Both the position numbers and the translations under genes were made by a program. Positions 37,340 to 45,716 of a stretch of 64,000 nucleotides of DNA are shown here, piece by piece. The stretch's first letter is position 1. The number at the start of each line of letters is the position of its first letter. Under the pieces are notes generated by a model. The model saw only the letters and a program-made list of their open reading frames with translations, had not been told where the DNA came from and did not search any database. This DNA comes from Suilimivivens sp964402925 (GTDB taxonomy: Bacteria > Bacillota > Clostridia > Lachnospirales > Lachnospiraceae), in assembly GCA_964402925.1 (NCBI GenBank), contig CAYOED010000005.1, positions 15,856-79,855 of the forward strand, given 5' to 3'.

Positions 37340-38626
37340 TTATTTTTCTTTTGCGTTTTCTACCGCGAACTCAGCCGCTTTTCTTACTGCAATATCTGCT
37401 TTGATCTGAGATACGCTCTTTTCAGGAAGCATTTCTTTTACTTTGTCTGCTTCCATCTGATATGCTTCCGCCATAACCTTTATTTCTTCTTCAAAATCTT
37501 CCTCAGACGCTTCGATATTTTCTGCCTTTACGATTTCTTCAAGTACCAGTCTGGATTTGATTCTCTTCTCTGCCTGAGGCTTTACCTGCTCGATCATCTT
37601 ATCATAATTAGATCCTGTGAACTGGAAGTACTGATTGAGGGATAAGCCCTGCATCTGGATTCTCTGTGCGAATTCATCAACCATCTGCCTCTGCTGTGTG
37701 GTGAGCATTGCCTCAGGGATTTCCATTTCGGAATCATTTACAATCGCCTCAATGACTGCTGCCTCTTTTGCGTCCTTTGCTTCTTTTACTTTCTCTTCTG
37801 TCAGTTTAGCCTTGACATCTGCTTTGTATTCTTCCAAAGTATCAAATTCTGAAACTTCGCTTGCAAATTCGTCATCAAGTTCAGGAAGTTCCTTTTCCTT
37901 GATTTCTTTGATTGTACATTTAAATACAGCTGCTTTTCCCTTTAACTCCTCTGCCTGATAATCTTCAGGGAAGGTAACATTCACTTCCACTTCCTTACCT
38001 ATTTCAGCACCGATCAGCTGTTCCTCAAATCCCGGAATGAACGCGCCGGATCCGATTGTCAAAGGATAGTTTTCACCCTTGCCGCCTTCAAAGGCTGTTC
38101 CATCAACAAAACCTTCAAAATCAAGCACGGTCATATCGCCGTCTTTCACTGCCCTGTCTGTAACTTCAATGTTTCTGGCATTGTTTTCTCTTTCTCTATT
38201 AATCTGTGCGTCTACTTCCTCATCTGTCACCTCTGTATCTGCTTTTTCAACCTTGACGCCTTTGTATTTTCCCAATTTTACCGGCGGTTTAAGAGCAACC
38301 TCAGCTGTAAAAATAAAGGGCTCGCCCTTCTTGATCTGAGTCACATCTATAGTTGGTGAAGATACGATATCCTCTCCGCATTCTTCCACTGCCTGCTCAT
38401 AGGCATCGGGAATCAACTCATTGGCAGCATCTTCATAGAAGATTTCCGGCCCATACATTTTCTCCACCATCTGACGGGGAACTTTGCCCTTTCTGAATCC
38501 CGGAATGCTGATTTTATCCTTGTTCTTTAAAAAGGCCTTCTGCAATGCCTTTTCCAATTCTTCTGCGGAAACCTCAATCGTCAGTTTCGCCATGCTTTTT
38601 TCTAATTTTTCTACCTGTACGCTCAT
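37340..38626 (-). CDS. tig: Trigger factor
   Basis: 428 aa ribosome-associated chaperone. The N-terminal ribosome-binding loop is in FRKGKVPR, then a PPIase domain (DFEGFVDGTAFEGGKG) and a helical C-terminal domain (DEFAQRIQMQG, ending ENAKEK). An AAGGAGG Shine-Dalgarno stands upstream. It is first in the proteostasis operon. Confidence 0.96.
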   Translation of the reverse strand: MSVQVEKLEKSMAKLTIEVSAEELEKALQKAFLKNKDKISIPGFRKGKVPRQMVEKMYGPEIFYEDAANELIPDAYEQAVEECGEDIVSSPTIDVTQIKKGEPFIFTAEVALKPPVKLGKYKGVKVEKADTEVTDEEVDAQINRERENNARNIEVTDRAVKDGDMTVLDFEGFVDGTAFEGGKGENYPLTIGSGAFIPGFEEQLIGAEIGKEVEVNVTFPEDYQAEELKGKAAVFKCTIKEIKEKELPELDDEFASEVSEFDTLEEYKADVKAKLTEEKVKEAKDAKEAAVIEAIVNDSEMEIPEAMLTTQQRQMVDEFAQRIQMQGLSLNQYFQFTGSNYDKMIEQVKPQAEKRIKSRLVLEEIVKAENIEASEEDFEEEIKVMAEAYQMEADKVKEMLPEKSVSQIKADIAVRKAAEFAVENAKEK

Positions 38627-38761
38627 CCTAGTACATCCTCCTTATAAATCTGTGTCTTTATCTAAACTCACCGCATATCGGGCAAATTGCAGGCATACTC
38701 ACAGTCATTTTACAATTATATCATATAAGGAAAAAAATTACCAGAATTTTTCTGCTTGATT

Positions 38762-38872
38762 TTAGTATATCATACCATATATACTCTGCACATCACTGGA
38801 AAAACCCCATCTGGCGTCATGCAGACGGACCCATTGCTGAATGGTAGTATACTCATTTCTTTTTCTTGACAT
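38762..38872 (-). CDS. Small ORF (36 aa) with a strong, hairpin-embedded Shine-Dalgarno
   Basis: Starts MSRKRNEYTTIQQWVRL and ends QSIYGMIY. AGGAGG is 9 nt upstream of the ATG. That site is inside the 3' arm of a 14-bp hairpin (38879-38915). I do not recognise the product; it might be the N-terminal remnant of a longer protein. Coding status is uncertain. Confidence 0.4.
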   Translation of the reverse strand: MSRKRNEYTTIQQWVRLHDARWGFSSDVQSIYGMIY

Positions 38873-38878
38873 AATAAC

Positions 38879-38915
38879 AGACCTCCTATGATTTAACTTT
38901 TATCATAGAAGGTCT
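38879..38915 (-). promoter_or_regulatory. Hairpin downstream of the AAA gene, hiding a Shine-Dalgarno
   Basis: AGACCTTCTATGAT pairs with AATCATAGGAGGTCT. The AGGAGG of the next small ORF is in the 3' arm. No T-run follows, so it is a poor terminator; it could block translation or stop transcription weakly. Confidence 0.5.
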
Positions 38916-38930
38916 ATCTTATAACCAACT

Positions 38931-40640
38931 TTAAATGCGATCTCCAAGCGAACTGCCAATCAGCACATTCTTCCCACAGAAAGCAAACCCGTACTTCCGA
39001 ATCCGCTCTTTAGGAATACCTTTTGCCACAAGGTTCGCCTGATAATCTTTCCTTTCTATCTGCTGCAGGGCATCCTGCACTGTATCGGAGAGTTCCTTTT
39101 CCTCCGTATCTTGTACCTTAAATTCCAAAATGACGGCATTATTTTCCTGTTTCCTAGGCTCCAGCATCACATCATACCTTCCAAAACCACTTTCCCGATT
39201 GGAAGTAATGATATACTTGTCAACCAGTTCCACCATCAATCCCAGCACAAAACCGTGATAAAACCGTTCCGGCTCTTCCTTGGAAGGTTTCTTTCCCGTA
39301 TCAAAGTAACTGAACATTTCCGATGTCAACTTATTCATATAAACATTCATTGCTTTTATATCATCCAGCAGCAGTGCACGAACAAAATCATTATAATCAT
39401 CTTTTACACTGCCGAACCACTTCCGCACCATGCTCCGGAACATTGCTTTTACCTCAAAATTGGTCAATTCCAACTCATAGTCCTGCTTCCATTCACCAAA
39501 TTCCGAAGTATACGCTTCATATTTTTTCACCTTCAAGTAACCGCCGGCAAGCAGAAGACTCCAAACTGCCTGTTCATCACTGTCTAGCATGTCATAGACT
39601 ATCTGCTCATCTATTTCTGCACAAATAGACTCACCCTGCAGCAGACTTGCAAAGGTTTCCTTGACTTTTCTGCTGCCCTCCCGTACCAACTTACCTATAA
39701 GGCTATTGGAGCTAGTATTTGCCCAATATGCATCTACTTTCTTCTTATCCAAATAATTGATAATAGACCATGGATTATAGATGTCTTTTCTTGTTCCGAA
39801 CACAAATCCATCATACCAATCCTTTATCTGCTGCTTTTGACTTGATAAGCCAAATTCATCCAATGCCGTAAAAACTTCCTCTTCCGTAAATCCAAAACAG
39901 TCCATGTATTTATTAGAAGTAGTTGTTACTACTTCTAAATTATTCAAATCTGAAAAAATTGATTCTTTGCTGACCCTCGTGATTCCTGTCATAATGGCAC
40001 GTTCCAGATAAGGATTCGTCTTAAAGGTTGAATTGAACAGGCTCCTAGTGAAAGAGACAACCTCTTTCCAATATCCATTCACATAGGCTTCCTGCATGGG
40101 AGTATCATACTCATCCAGAAGAATGATGACCCTTTTTCCATAATATCTGCCAAGAAAATCAGACAAAGACCGCAGAGATGTTGTTGCTATGTTGTCCGGC
40201 ATATCCGCAGAAATCTTCTGATAAAATGCTTTCTCCTTTTCATTGAGCAAATCTCCTTTCAGCAGATAATCATGCTTATTATACTGTTCTTCTATGATTC
40301 GGCAGATACTTTCTCTTGCTTCTGCATATGAGTTCTCCTTAATCCCTGCAAAACTTAAGAAAAGGACAGGATAAGTCCCCTGTAGTTTGCGGTACTTTTC
40401 CTGCTCCCATATAGATAGTCCTTCGAACAAATCTTCCCGGTTTTCATAACTGACAGAAAAATATTTCTCCAACATACTCATGTTCAGTGTCTTCCCAAAA
40501 CGCCTTGGTCGTGTAATCAGCGTTACACTATCTCCGCTTTCCCACCATTCCCGTATGAAGTTTGTCTTATCTATATAAAAATATCCTTCTTTTTGAATTG
40601 ACTCAAAATCCTGATTCCCGATACTGACTGTCCTTGCCAT
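38931..40640 (-). CDS. AAA-ATPase-like protein with PD-(D/E)XK nuclease domain
   Basis: About 569 aa from ATG 40640 (GGTAGGG upstream); the frame extends upstream without a better site. An AAA-ATPase_like domain includes YFYIDKT, the Walker A-like TRPRRFGKTLNM and the Walker B-like IILLDEYDTPM. The C-terminus has a PD-(D/E)XK core: GRYDVMLEP and VILEFKVQD. These proteins are common, often multicopy, in gut anaerobes; proposed roles include DNA processing or mobile-element biology, but none is proven. Confidence 0.9.
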   Translation of the reverse strand: MARTVSIGNQDFESIQKEGYFYIDKTNFIREWWESGDSVTLITRPRRFGKTLNMSMLEKYFSVSYENREDLFEGLSIWEQEKYRKLQGTYPVLFLSFAGIKENSYAEARESICRIIEEQYNKHDYLLKGDLLNEKEKAFYQKISADMPDNIATTSLRSLSDFLGRYYGKRVIILLDEYDTPMQEAYVNGYWKEVVSFTRSLFNSTFKTNPYLERAIMTGITRVSKESIFSDLNNLEVVTTTSNKYMDCFGFTEEEVFTALDEFGLSSQKQQIKDWYDGFVFGTRKDIYNPWSIINYLDKKKVDAYWANTSSNSLIGKLVREGSRKVKETFASLLQGESICAEIDEQIVYDMLDSDEQAVWSLLLAGGYLKVKKYEAYTSEFGEWKQDYELELTNFEVKAMFRSMVRKWFGSVKDDYNDFVRALLLDDIKAMNVYMNKLTSEMFSYFDTGKKPSKEEPERFYHGFVLGLMVELVDKYIITSNRESGFGRYDVMLEPRKQENNAVILEFKVQDTEEKELSDTVQDALQQIERKDYQANLVAKGIPKERIRKYGFAFCGKNVLIGSSLGDRI

Positions 40641-40838
40641 ATCCCTACCTCTCCCTCTGCATTGTCTCAAACCGATTTCATTTCCCACCCTTACAGTATA
40701 TCCGTTCTCCCCTTTAAAATCAATTCCAGCGAACCAGAAGTTTGTGCTATAATGTGTTATACTATTTCATTTTTTCAAAAGCAAAAATACAGTTTATATT
40801 TATATATGCCAATAAATTTGATGGAGGATTGATAAAAA

Positions 40839-41282
40839 ATGGAAAATATAGAAATTTATAAAGTCTTTGACACAGACTCTCTTGAACGATGTTTAGAAAT
40901 ACGCAACAGGGTTTTTACTATCGAAAAAGGAGTCCCCCAAAAAATTGAGGTTGATCAATATGATTGTCTGAATAAATCATGTACTCATTTCCTTGTCAAA
41001 CACCAAAAAGATGATATTGGAACGGTCAGGTGTCTATACACAGCAAATGGAAACATACAGATTCAAAGATTCTGTTTTCTTAAAGAATACAGAGGACTAG
41101 GTTTAGGAAAAATTGTCATTGAATATATTGAAGATTATTGCAAAACCCAAGGAATCAAAATAATTGAAATGGATGCAAAGTATGAAGTTTCTGATTTTTA
41201 TGAAAAATGCGGATATGAAAAAGTGTCTGGCGTTTTTATAGAAGCCAATATACCTCATGTAAAAATGATGAAACAGATATAG
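40839..41282 (+). CDS. GNAT family N-acetyltransferase
   Basis: 147 aa. It has the GNAT acetyl-CoA motif FCFLKEYRGLGLGKIVIEYIE and the C-terminal SDFYEKCGYEKVSG strand. The acceptor is unknown. The gene is AT-rich and uses A/T-ending codons much more than neighbours, so it may have been acquired. GGAGG stands upstream of the ATG. Confidence 0.88.
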   Translation: MENIEIYKVFDTDSLERCLEIRNRVFTIEKGVPQKIEVDQYDCLNKSCTHFLVKHQKDDIGTVRCLYTANGNIQIQRFCFLKEYRGLGLGKIVIEYIEDYCKTQGIKIIEMDAKYEVSDFYEKCGYEKVSGVFIEANIPHVKMMKQI

Positions 41283-41376
41283 TCATTCATATATCTCCTT
41301 GCATTTTTCTGTTTTCTTTCTTATACTAATACTCGTGTAATAAAAATTTAACAACTTATGTACAGGAGGAGCTATT

Positions 41377-41946
41377 ATGAAATTATCAACGAGACAGCTG
41401 GTTCAGACAGCATTATTACTTGCCATATGTATTGCAAGTCAATTTTTTAAGAACTTTTCCGTATATATTACAGGTCCTATCGTAAACACGACGATTATCA
41501 TTGCCGTATTGGCGGTTGGCTTATGGAGCGGGCTTCTGATCAGCATCATTGCCCCCATTACCGCTTTTTTTATTACAGGTTCGCCCATCATGGCTGCCAT
41601 TCCCCTGATGTTTCCAGCCGTTATTTTAGGAAATGTCATTCTGGCGGTCTGCGTATGGTACTTCCAGAATAAAATCAGTCTAAAATGGAAACTTCCTGCC
41701 GGACTGGCCGTTGGTTCCGTTTTAAAAGCTGCTTTTATGGGAATCATAATCGTCCTGATTCTTCTTCCTACATTTGGAAGCAACATTGCTTCCAAGCTTC
41801 CCAAGCCCGAAGCCCTTCCTGCAGTTCTGGCAACTGCCAAGGTCACTTTCTCCATCACCCAGCTGATCACCGCCCTGACAGGCAGCATACTGGCATATAT
41901 CATATGGCTGCCATTACAGAAATACTTGAAAAGCAGTAATGATTAA
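41377..41946 (+). CDS. ECF transporter substrate-specific (S) component
   Basis: 189 aa with about six transmembrane helices. The N-terminal STRQLVQTALLLAICIA segment fits the AxxxA-bearing first helix of S components that contact EcfT. It captures a vitamin or metal for an energising module encoded elsewhere; the substrate cannot be told from sequence. An AGGAGG site stands upstream. Confidence 0.8.
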   Translation: MKLSTRQLVQTALLLAICIASQFFKNFSVYITGPIVNTTIIIAVLAVGLWSGLLISIIAPITAFFITGSPIMAAIPLMFPAVILGNVILAVCVWYFQNKISLKWKLPAGLAVGSVLKAAFMGIIIVLILLPTFGSNIASKLPKPEALPAVLATAKVTFSITQLITALTGSILAYIIWLPLQKYLKSSND

Positions 41947-41994
41947 TCCTATTTTCCTTTTTATTTATCCCCAAGACATTCTTATGTAAAAACA

Positions 41995-42033
41995 ACCCGC
42001 CTGCTTAATGCAGACGGGTCATTCTTTGTTTTT
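41995..42033 (+). terminator. Rho-independent terminator after the ECF S component
   Basis: ACCCG-cCTGC-TTAAT-GCAG-aCGGGT forms a stem followed by CATTCTTTGTTTTTT. Confidence 0.75.
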
Positions 42034-42041
42034 TGGTTACG

Positions 42042-42248
42042 TTATTTCATCATTTCTTCTTGCTTCTTGATCATTCTACGAACCATTTCACCACCGATGG
42101 AACCGGCTTCCTTGGATGTTAAATCGCCGTTATAGCCTTCTTTTAAGTTAACACCAAGTTCAGAAGCAACTTCTGTTTTGAAACGATCCATAGCTGCCTT
42201 AGCTTCAGGAACTTCTACTCTATTAGATTTGCTGCTTGCCATCTTCAT
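42042..42248 (-). CDS. Alpha/beta-type small acid-soluble spore protein
   Basis: 68 aa (or 66 aa from the second ATG at 42242, which has better spacing to GGAGGT). The SASP signature is NRVEVPEAKAAMDRFKTEVA and LTSKEAGSIGGEMVRRMI, including the E/SIGG germination-protease cleavage region. It coats and protects spore DNA. I did not find a convincing sigma-G promoter. Confidence 0.95.
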   Translation of the reverse strand: MKMASSKSNRVEVPEAKAAMDRFKTEVASELGVNLKEGYNGDLTSKEAGSIGGEMVRRMIKKQEEMMK

Positions 42249-42287
42249 TCACCTCCGTTATTATTTTTGACTGCCTGTTACAGTCTT

Positions 42288-42326
42288 CTTCAAGATAAGC
42301 GTTTAAAGTGTCCGCTTATCCTGAAG
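42288..42326. repeat. 14-bp inverted repeat upstream of the SASP gene
   Basis: CTTCAAGATAAGCG and CGCTTATCCTGAAG pair with one mismatch around an 11-bp centre. There is no T-run, so it is not a typical terminator of greA. It could be a regulatory or RNA leader structure. Confidence 0.5.
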
Positions 42327-42434
42327 ATTTTCTCCGTTCAAAGCGTTTTCTTTATCACTTATCTTGTTCATAGTATTTACGGTGTTCATGAAAATATAAT
42401 GGTAAGTTTTTCCGCTAAAAAAGATTTTACAAAT

Positions 42435-42938
42435 TTAAAAACTTCGTATCTTATCGCTTCCGTCATCCTCGGTGTTTTCTATAGACTTTACAGTCAGATA
42501 ATAACCATAATCGGCGTTGACCTGTACGAAAACCCGGTCGCCTACCTTGTGTCCTATCAGGGCCTTTCCAATTGGAGACTCCACGCTGACAAGACCTTCC
42601 AGCGAATTCCCCCTCATGGTTGTCACGATTTTGTATGTTTCAACGGAGCCGTCTTCCTCAAATTCTACTTCCACAGTATTGTTCATACCAATTTCATCTT
42701 CCTTTGAATCATCCGGTATCACTTCTGCCGTCTTGATCATACGCTCTAAAAAGCGGATGCGGCTTTCATTTTTATTTTTTTCTCTTTTGGCGGCATAGTA
42801 TTCGAAGTTTTCACTTAAGTCTCCCTGTGCTCTGGCCTCTTTGACAGATTCCAAAAGTTTTGGGCGTATCACCAGTTTTCTTTCTTCGATTTCGGCCTCC
42901 ATTGCATCAATATCTTTTTGTGTCAATTGATTAAACAT
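42435..42938 (-). CDS. greA: GreA-type transcription elongation factor
   Basis: 167 aa. The coiled-coil tip carries the acidic GDLSENFEYYAAK motif. The C-terminal FKBP-like domain has SPIGKALIGHKVGD. It rescues backtracked RNA polymerase by stimulating transcript cleavage. Confidence 0.93.
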   Translation of the reverse strand: MFNQLTQKDIDAMEAEIEERKLVIRPKLLESVKEARAQGDLSENFEYYAAKREKNKNESRIRFLERMIKTAEVIPDDSKEDEIGMNNTVEVEFEEDGSVETYKIVTTMRGNSLEGLVSVESPIGKALIGHKVGDRVFVQVNADYGYYLTVKSIENTEDDGSDKIRSF

Positions 42939-42950
42939 GCTACTCCCCCT

Positions 42951-43391
42951 TTACCTGATACTCATCCCGCCAGCCTCAAGCTGAACCGTTACCAGTTTTC
43001 TGCACAAATATTGAATCAGATCCTTTCTGGTGATAAGTCCGATAAACCGCTTCCTGTCATCAATTACCGGAACAAAATTCTGATTCATTGCCACATTTAG
43101 CAGATCTTCCATATTGACATCCACATCCACCGGCTCGTTATCACGTTTACGCGCAACTGACGTCATGGGTGTTTCCTCCGCCTTTCGCACGGATAGGTCT
43201 CCTTGCTCCTTTATGTACCAGAGCAAATCGCCTTCTGTCAATGTACCTATGTACCGCCCATCCTTCTTTGCAATAACCGGAATTGCCGAATACCTGTGAT
43301 TTTCCATTTTCTCCAAAACCTGGCGCACTGTGTCAGTATCGTAAACATACGCCACCTCACTTTTGGGCGTTAAAAAAAATAATATGTTCAT
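42951..43391 (-). CDS. CBS-pair domain protein
   Basis: 146 aa, consisting almost wholly of two CBS domains (VRQVLEKMENHRYSAIPV and NVAMNQNFVPVIDDRKRFIGLI). They probably sense a nucleotide. No output domain is attached. It is 12 nt upstream of greA. Confidence 0.88.
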   Translation of the reverse strand: MNILFFLTPKSEVAYVYDTDTVRQVLEKMENHRYSAIPVIAKKDGRYIGTLTEGDLLWYIKEQGDLSVRKAEETPMTSVARKRDNEPVDVDVNMEDLLNVAMNQNFVPVIDDRKRFIGLITRKDLIQYLCRKLVTVQLEAGGMSIR

Positions 43392-43404
43392 TTGTTCTCT
43401 TTCC

Positions 43405-43959
43405 TTACCTATTCAAGTATACAATTTTCTCTGCCATTTCATCACTGGCCTGAGCGCCTGCCAGATGTTCCACTATCTTCAGTGCAAAAGGAATGGAACA
43501 TCCCATGCCGCGGCCTGTGATGATGTTCCCATCCTGTACGGCAGGCTCATATGTAACCAAAGCTCCCTCAAGCTGGTCTTCAAACCCCGGATAGGCAATT
43601 GCCCTTTTGCCCTTCAGAAGTCCGCGATGCCCCAGTATGGACGGTGCTGCACAGATTGCACACACTGTTTTCCCCGCTGATACAAAGGCATCCACCTGTT
43701 CCATTAATAGTGTACATGCTTCCAGATTTTTCGTTCCTGCAAGCCCGCCGGGCAGTACAAGCACATCCACCTTGCTAAAATCCACATCTTCAATCAGGCT
43801 GTCCATCACAACGGGAATCTGATGAGAACCCATCACTGTCTTTTCGCCCATAATCGAAACCATTTCCGTGTCTATTCCCTGCCTTCGCAGAATATCCACC
43901 ACGGTAAGCGCCTCTATCTCCTCGTAGCCTGTACCAAAAAAAACACATACTTTACTCAT
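43405..43959 (-). CDS. DJ-1/PfpI family protein
   Basis: About 184 aa from ATG 43959, with GGTGGGG upstream; the GTG at 43971 overlaps that site. DJ-1 family core: FFGTGYEEIEALT, LPGGLAGTKN, and the nucleophile Cys in VCAICAAPSILG. It may be a glyoxalase III-type or protein-repair enzyme. Confidence 0.9.
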   Translation of the reverse strand: MSKVCVFFGTGYEEIEALTVVDILRRQGIDTEMVSIMGEKTVMGSHQIPVVMDSLIEDVDFSKVDVLVLPGGLAGTKNLEACTLLMEQVDAFVSAGKTVCAICAAPSILGHRGLLKGKRAIAYPGFEDQLEGALVTYEPAVQDGNIITGRGMGCSIPFALKIVEHLAGAQASDEMAEKIVYLNR

Positions 43960-44119
43960 ATCATACCCCACCTTTTTGATTCATTTTCTGTAAACATTTT
44001 ACCATTAAATACAATAGATTACCAATAAACGATTTGTAAACTTTATTAAGGAAGGGTATAATATTGGAAAAAAATACTAATTATTTATTAAACATGGAAA
44101 CAGAGAAAGGAAAACTGAT

Positions 44120-44611
44120 ATGGAAATAGAACGAAAATTTAAAACTAAAGAATTACCTGCCGATTTGTCTTCCTACCGCTGTCTTTTCATTGAGCAGGCA
44201 TACCTTTGCACCGACCCGGTCATGCGGATCCGCCGGCAGGATGATGAATATTATTTAACTTATAAAGGAAAAGGTCTTATGGCAAGGGAAGAATACAATC
44301 TTCCCTTGAACAAAGCTGCCTATGAACATCTTCTTACCAAAGCAGACGGCAACGTCATTTCCAAAAAACGGTTTTTGATTCCTATTAAAAATCCCGTTTT
44401 TGCTGATGGATATAATCTCCCCAAAGAACCTGTCAATCTAAAAATAGAATTAGATATCTTTGAGCCGCCTTTTGACCCTCTCGTCGTAGCAGAAGTGGAA
44501 TTTCCTGATGTAGAAATGGCTGGTGCCTTTATCCCTCCTGCATGGTTGGGAGAAGATGTGACGAACAATCCCGAGTATCATAACTCGAATCTATCCCGCA
44601 AAATTTTTTAA
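44120..44611 (+). CDS. CYTH domain protein
   Basis: 163 aa. It starts MEIERKFK, the ExExK signature of CYTH enzymes (adenylate cyclase / thiamine triphosphatase / triphosphate tunnel fold). MRIRRQDDEYYLTYKGKG and LKIELDIFE supply further basic and acidic tunnel residues. The substrate may be a triphosphate; not resolved. Confidence 0.9.
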   Translation: MEIERKFKTKELPADLSSYRCLFIEQAYLCTDPVMRIRRQDDEYYLTYKGKGLMAREEYNLPLNKAAYEHLLTKADGNVISKKRFLIPIKNPVFADGYNLPKEPVNLKIELDIFEPPFDPLVVAEVEFPDVEMAGAFIPPAWLGEDVTNNPEYHNSNLSRKIF

Positions 44612-44613
44612 TG

Positions 44614-45654
44614 CTAAACCTGATTTCTTGGCTTTCCGGTAGATTCCCGTTCCACCAATTCTGCCGGAAAGCTGATATATTCATGCTTACATTTACCATC
44701 TATTACATCTAAAAGAAGCCCGGCTGTCTTTTCTGCCATAGCCTCCATGGGCTGCCTGATGGTGGTAAGCTTGGGCGTGTAAAATTCACCTATGGCAAGA
44801 CCATCATAACCTGCCACCGAAACATCTTCGGGAATTCTTTTTCCTGCCTCATGCAACGCTCTGCACACCCCCACCGCAAGAAAATCTGCAATGGCAAAAA
44901 CTGCTGTGAAATCTACTCCTGAATCCAGAAGCTTTTTCGTCAGTTCATATCCATTCTGCATGGAATATGGATCCTCCTGATCTTTTACTTCATAAATCAG
45001 GTTTGGATCTATTTCAATTCCTCGTGCCGTCAGAGCATCCTTATATCCTTCCAGTCGAAGCTGCCCCACCGACTCTGCTTCCGTGCCTTCTGTGATAATT
45101 GCAATTCTTCTATGCCCTAAATCCAGCAGATAATCTACCATTTTATGGCTCTCGATCCTGTCATCCACTGAGATATTAGAATAGACTTTTTTTCCTGTAT
45201 CCTGCACTGTTCCTATTGTGCAGAATACAAAAGGAACCTTTAGTTTTGCAATCTGATCCGGGTCATGCTGATAAGCTCCCCCCAGAAAGATAATACCGCG
45301 GAGCCTTCTTTCCTTCACTAATTGCAACGCAACATCCACCTCATTTTCATATGCATCCACATGCTGTATAACCATGGCATATTTCTTTTTCTGGATCTGC
45401 GTTTCAAAAATCTGTATTGCTAAGCTAAAAAAAGGATTGGTTATTCCCTTAATCAGAACTGCTATGCACTTTGCATCTGTACGTTTCAGATTTCTTGCAC
45501 TATTGTTGGGTATGAATCCCGTCTCCTTAATGACATCCATTACCATTTGTCTGGTTTCCGGACTAATGTCAGGGTGATTATTAATGGCTCTGGATACCGT
45601 GCTGATTCCTACTCCGCACTTTTTGGCTATGTCTTTAATTGTCAATTCATCCAC
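44614..45654 (-). CDS. LacI family transcriptional regulator
   Basis: About 346 aa from a GTG at 45654, with AAGGGG 8 nt upstream. N-terminal HTH TIKDIAKKCGVGISTVSRAINN, then a periplasmic-binding-like domain. It lies directly downstream of malQ, so it may respond to a maltose-type sugar and control malQ; this is inference. Confidence 0.92.
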   Translation of the reverse strand: MDELTIKDIAKKCGVGISTVSRAINNHPDISPETRQMVMDVIKETGFIPNNSARNLKRTDAKCIAVLIKGITNPFFSLAIQIFETQIQKKKYAMVIQHVDAYENEVDVALQLVKERRLRGIIFLGGAYQHDPDQIAKLKVPFVFCTIGTVQDTGKKVYSNISVDDRIESHKMVDYLLDLGHRRIAIITEGTEAESVGQLRLEGYKDALTARGIEIDPNLIYEVKDQEDPYSMQNGYELTKKLLDSGVDFTAVFAIADFLAVGVCRALHEAGKRIPEDVSVAGYDGLAIGEFYTPKLTTIRQPMEAMAEKTAGLLLDVIDGKCKHEYISFPAELVERESTGKPRNQV

Positions 45655-45716
45655 TAATAAGTTCCCCTTGCTTCTGCGCACTTTCCTGCGCGTACATTCT
45701 TACGCGTTCTGTCATG

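Noticed and set aside
42249..42434. Sigma-G promoter for the SASP gene
   Set aside because: A CATTATA string was found but no GHATR element at the right distance; not reported as a promoter.
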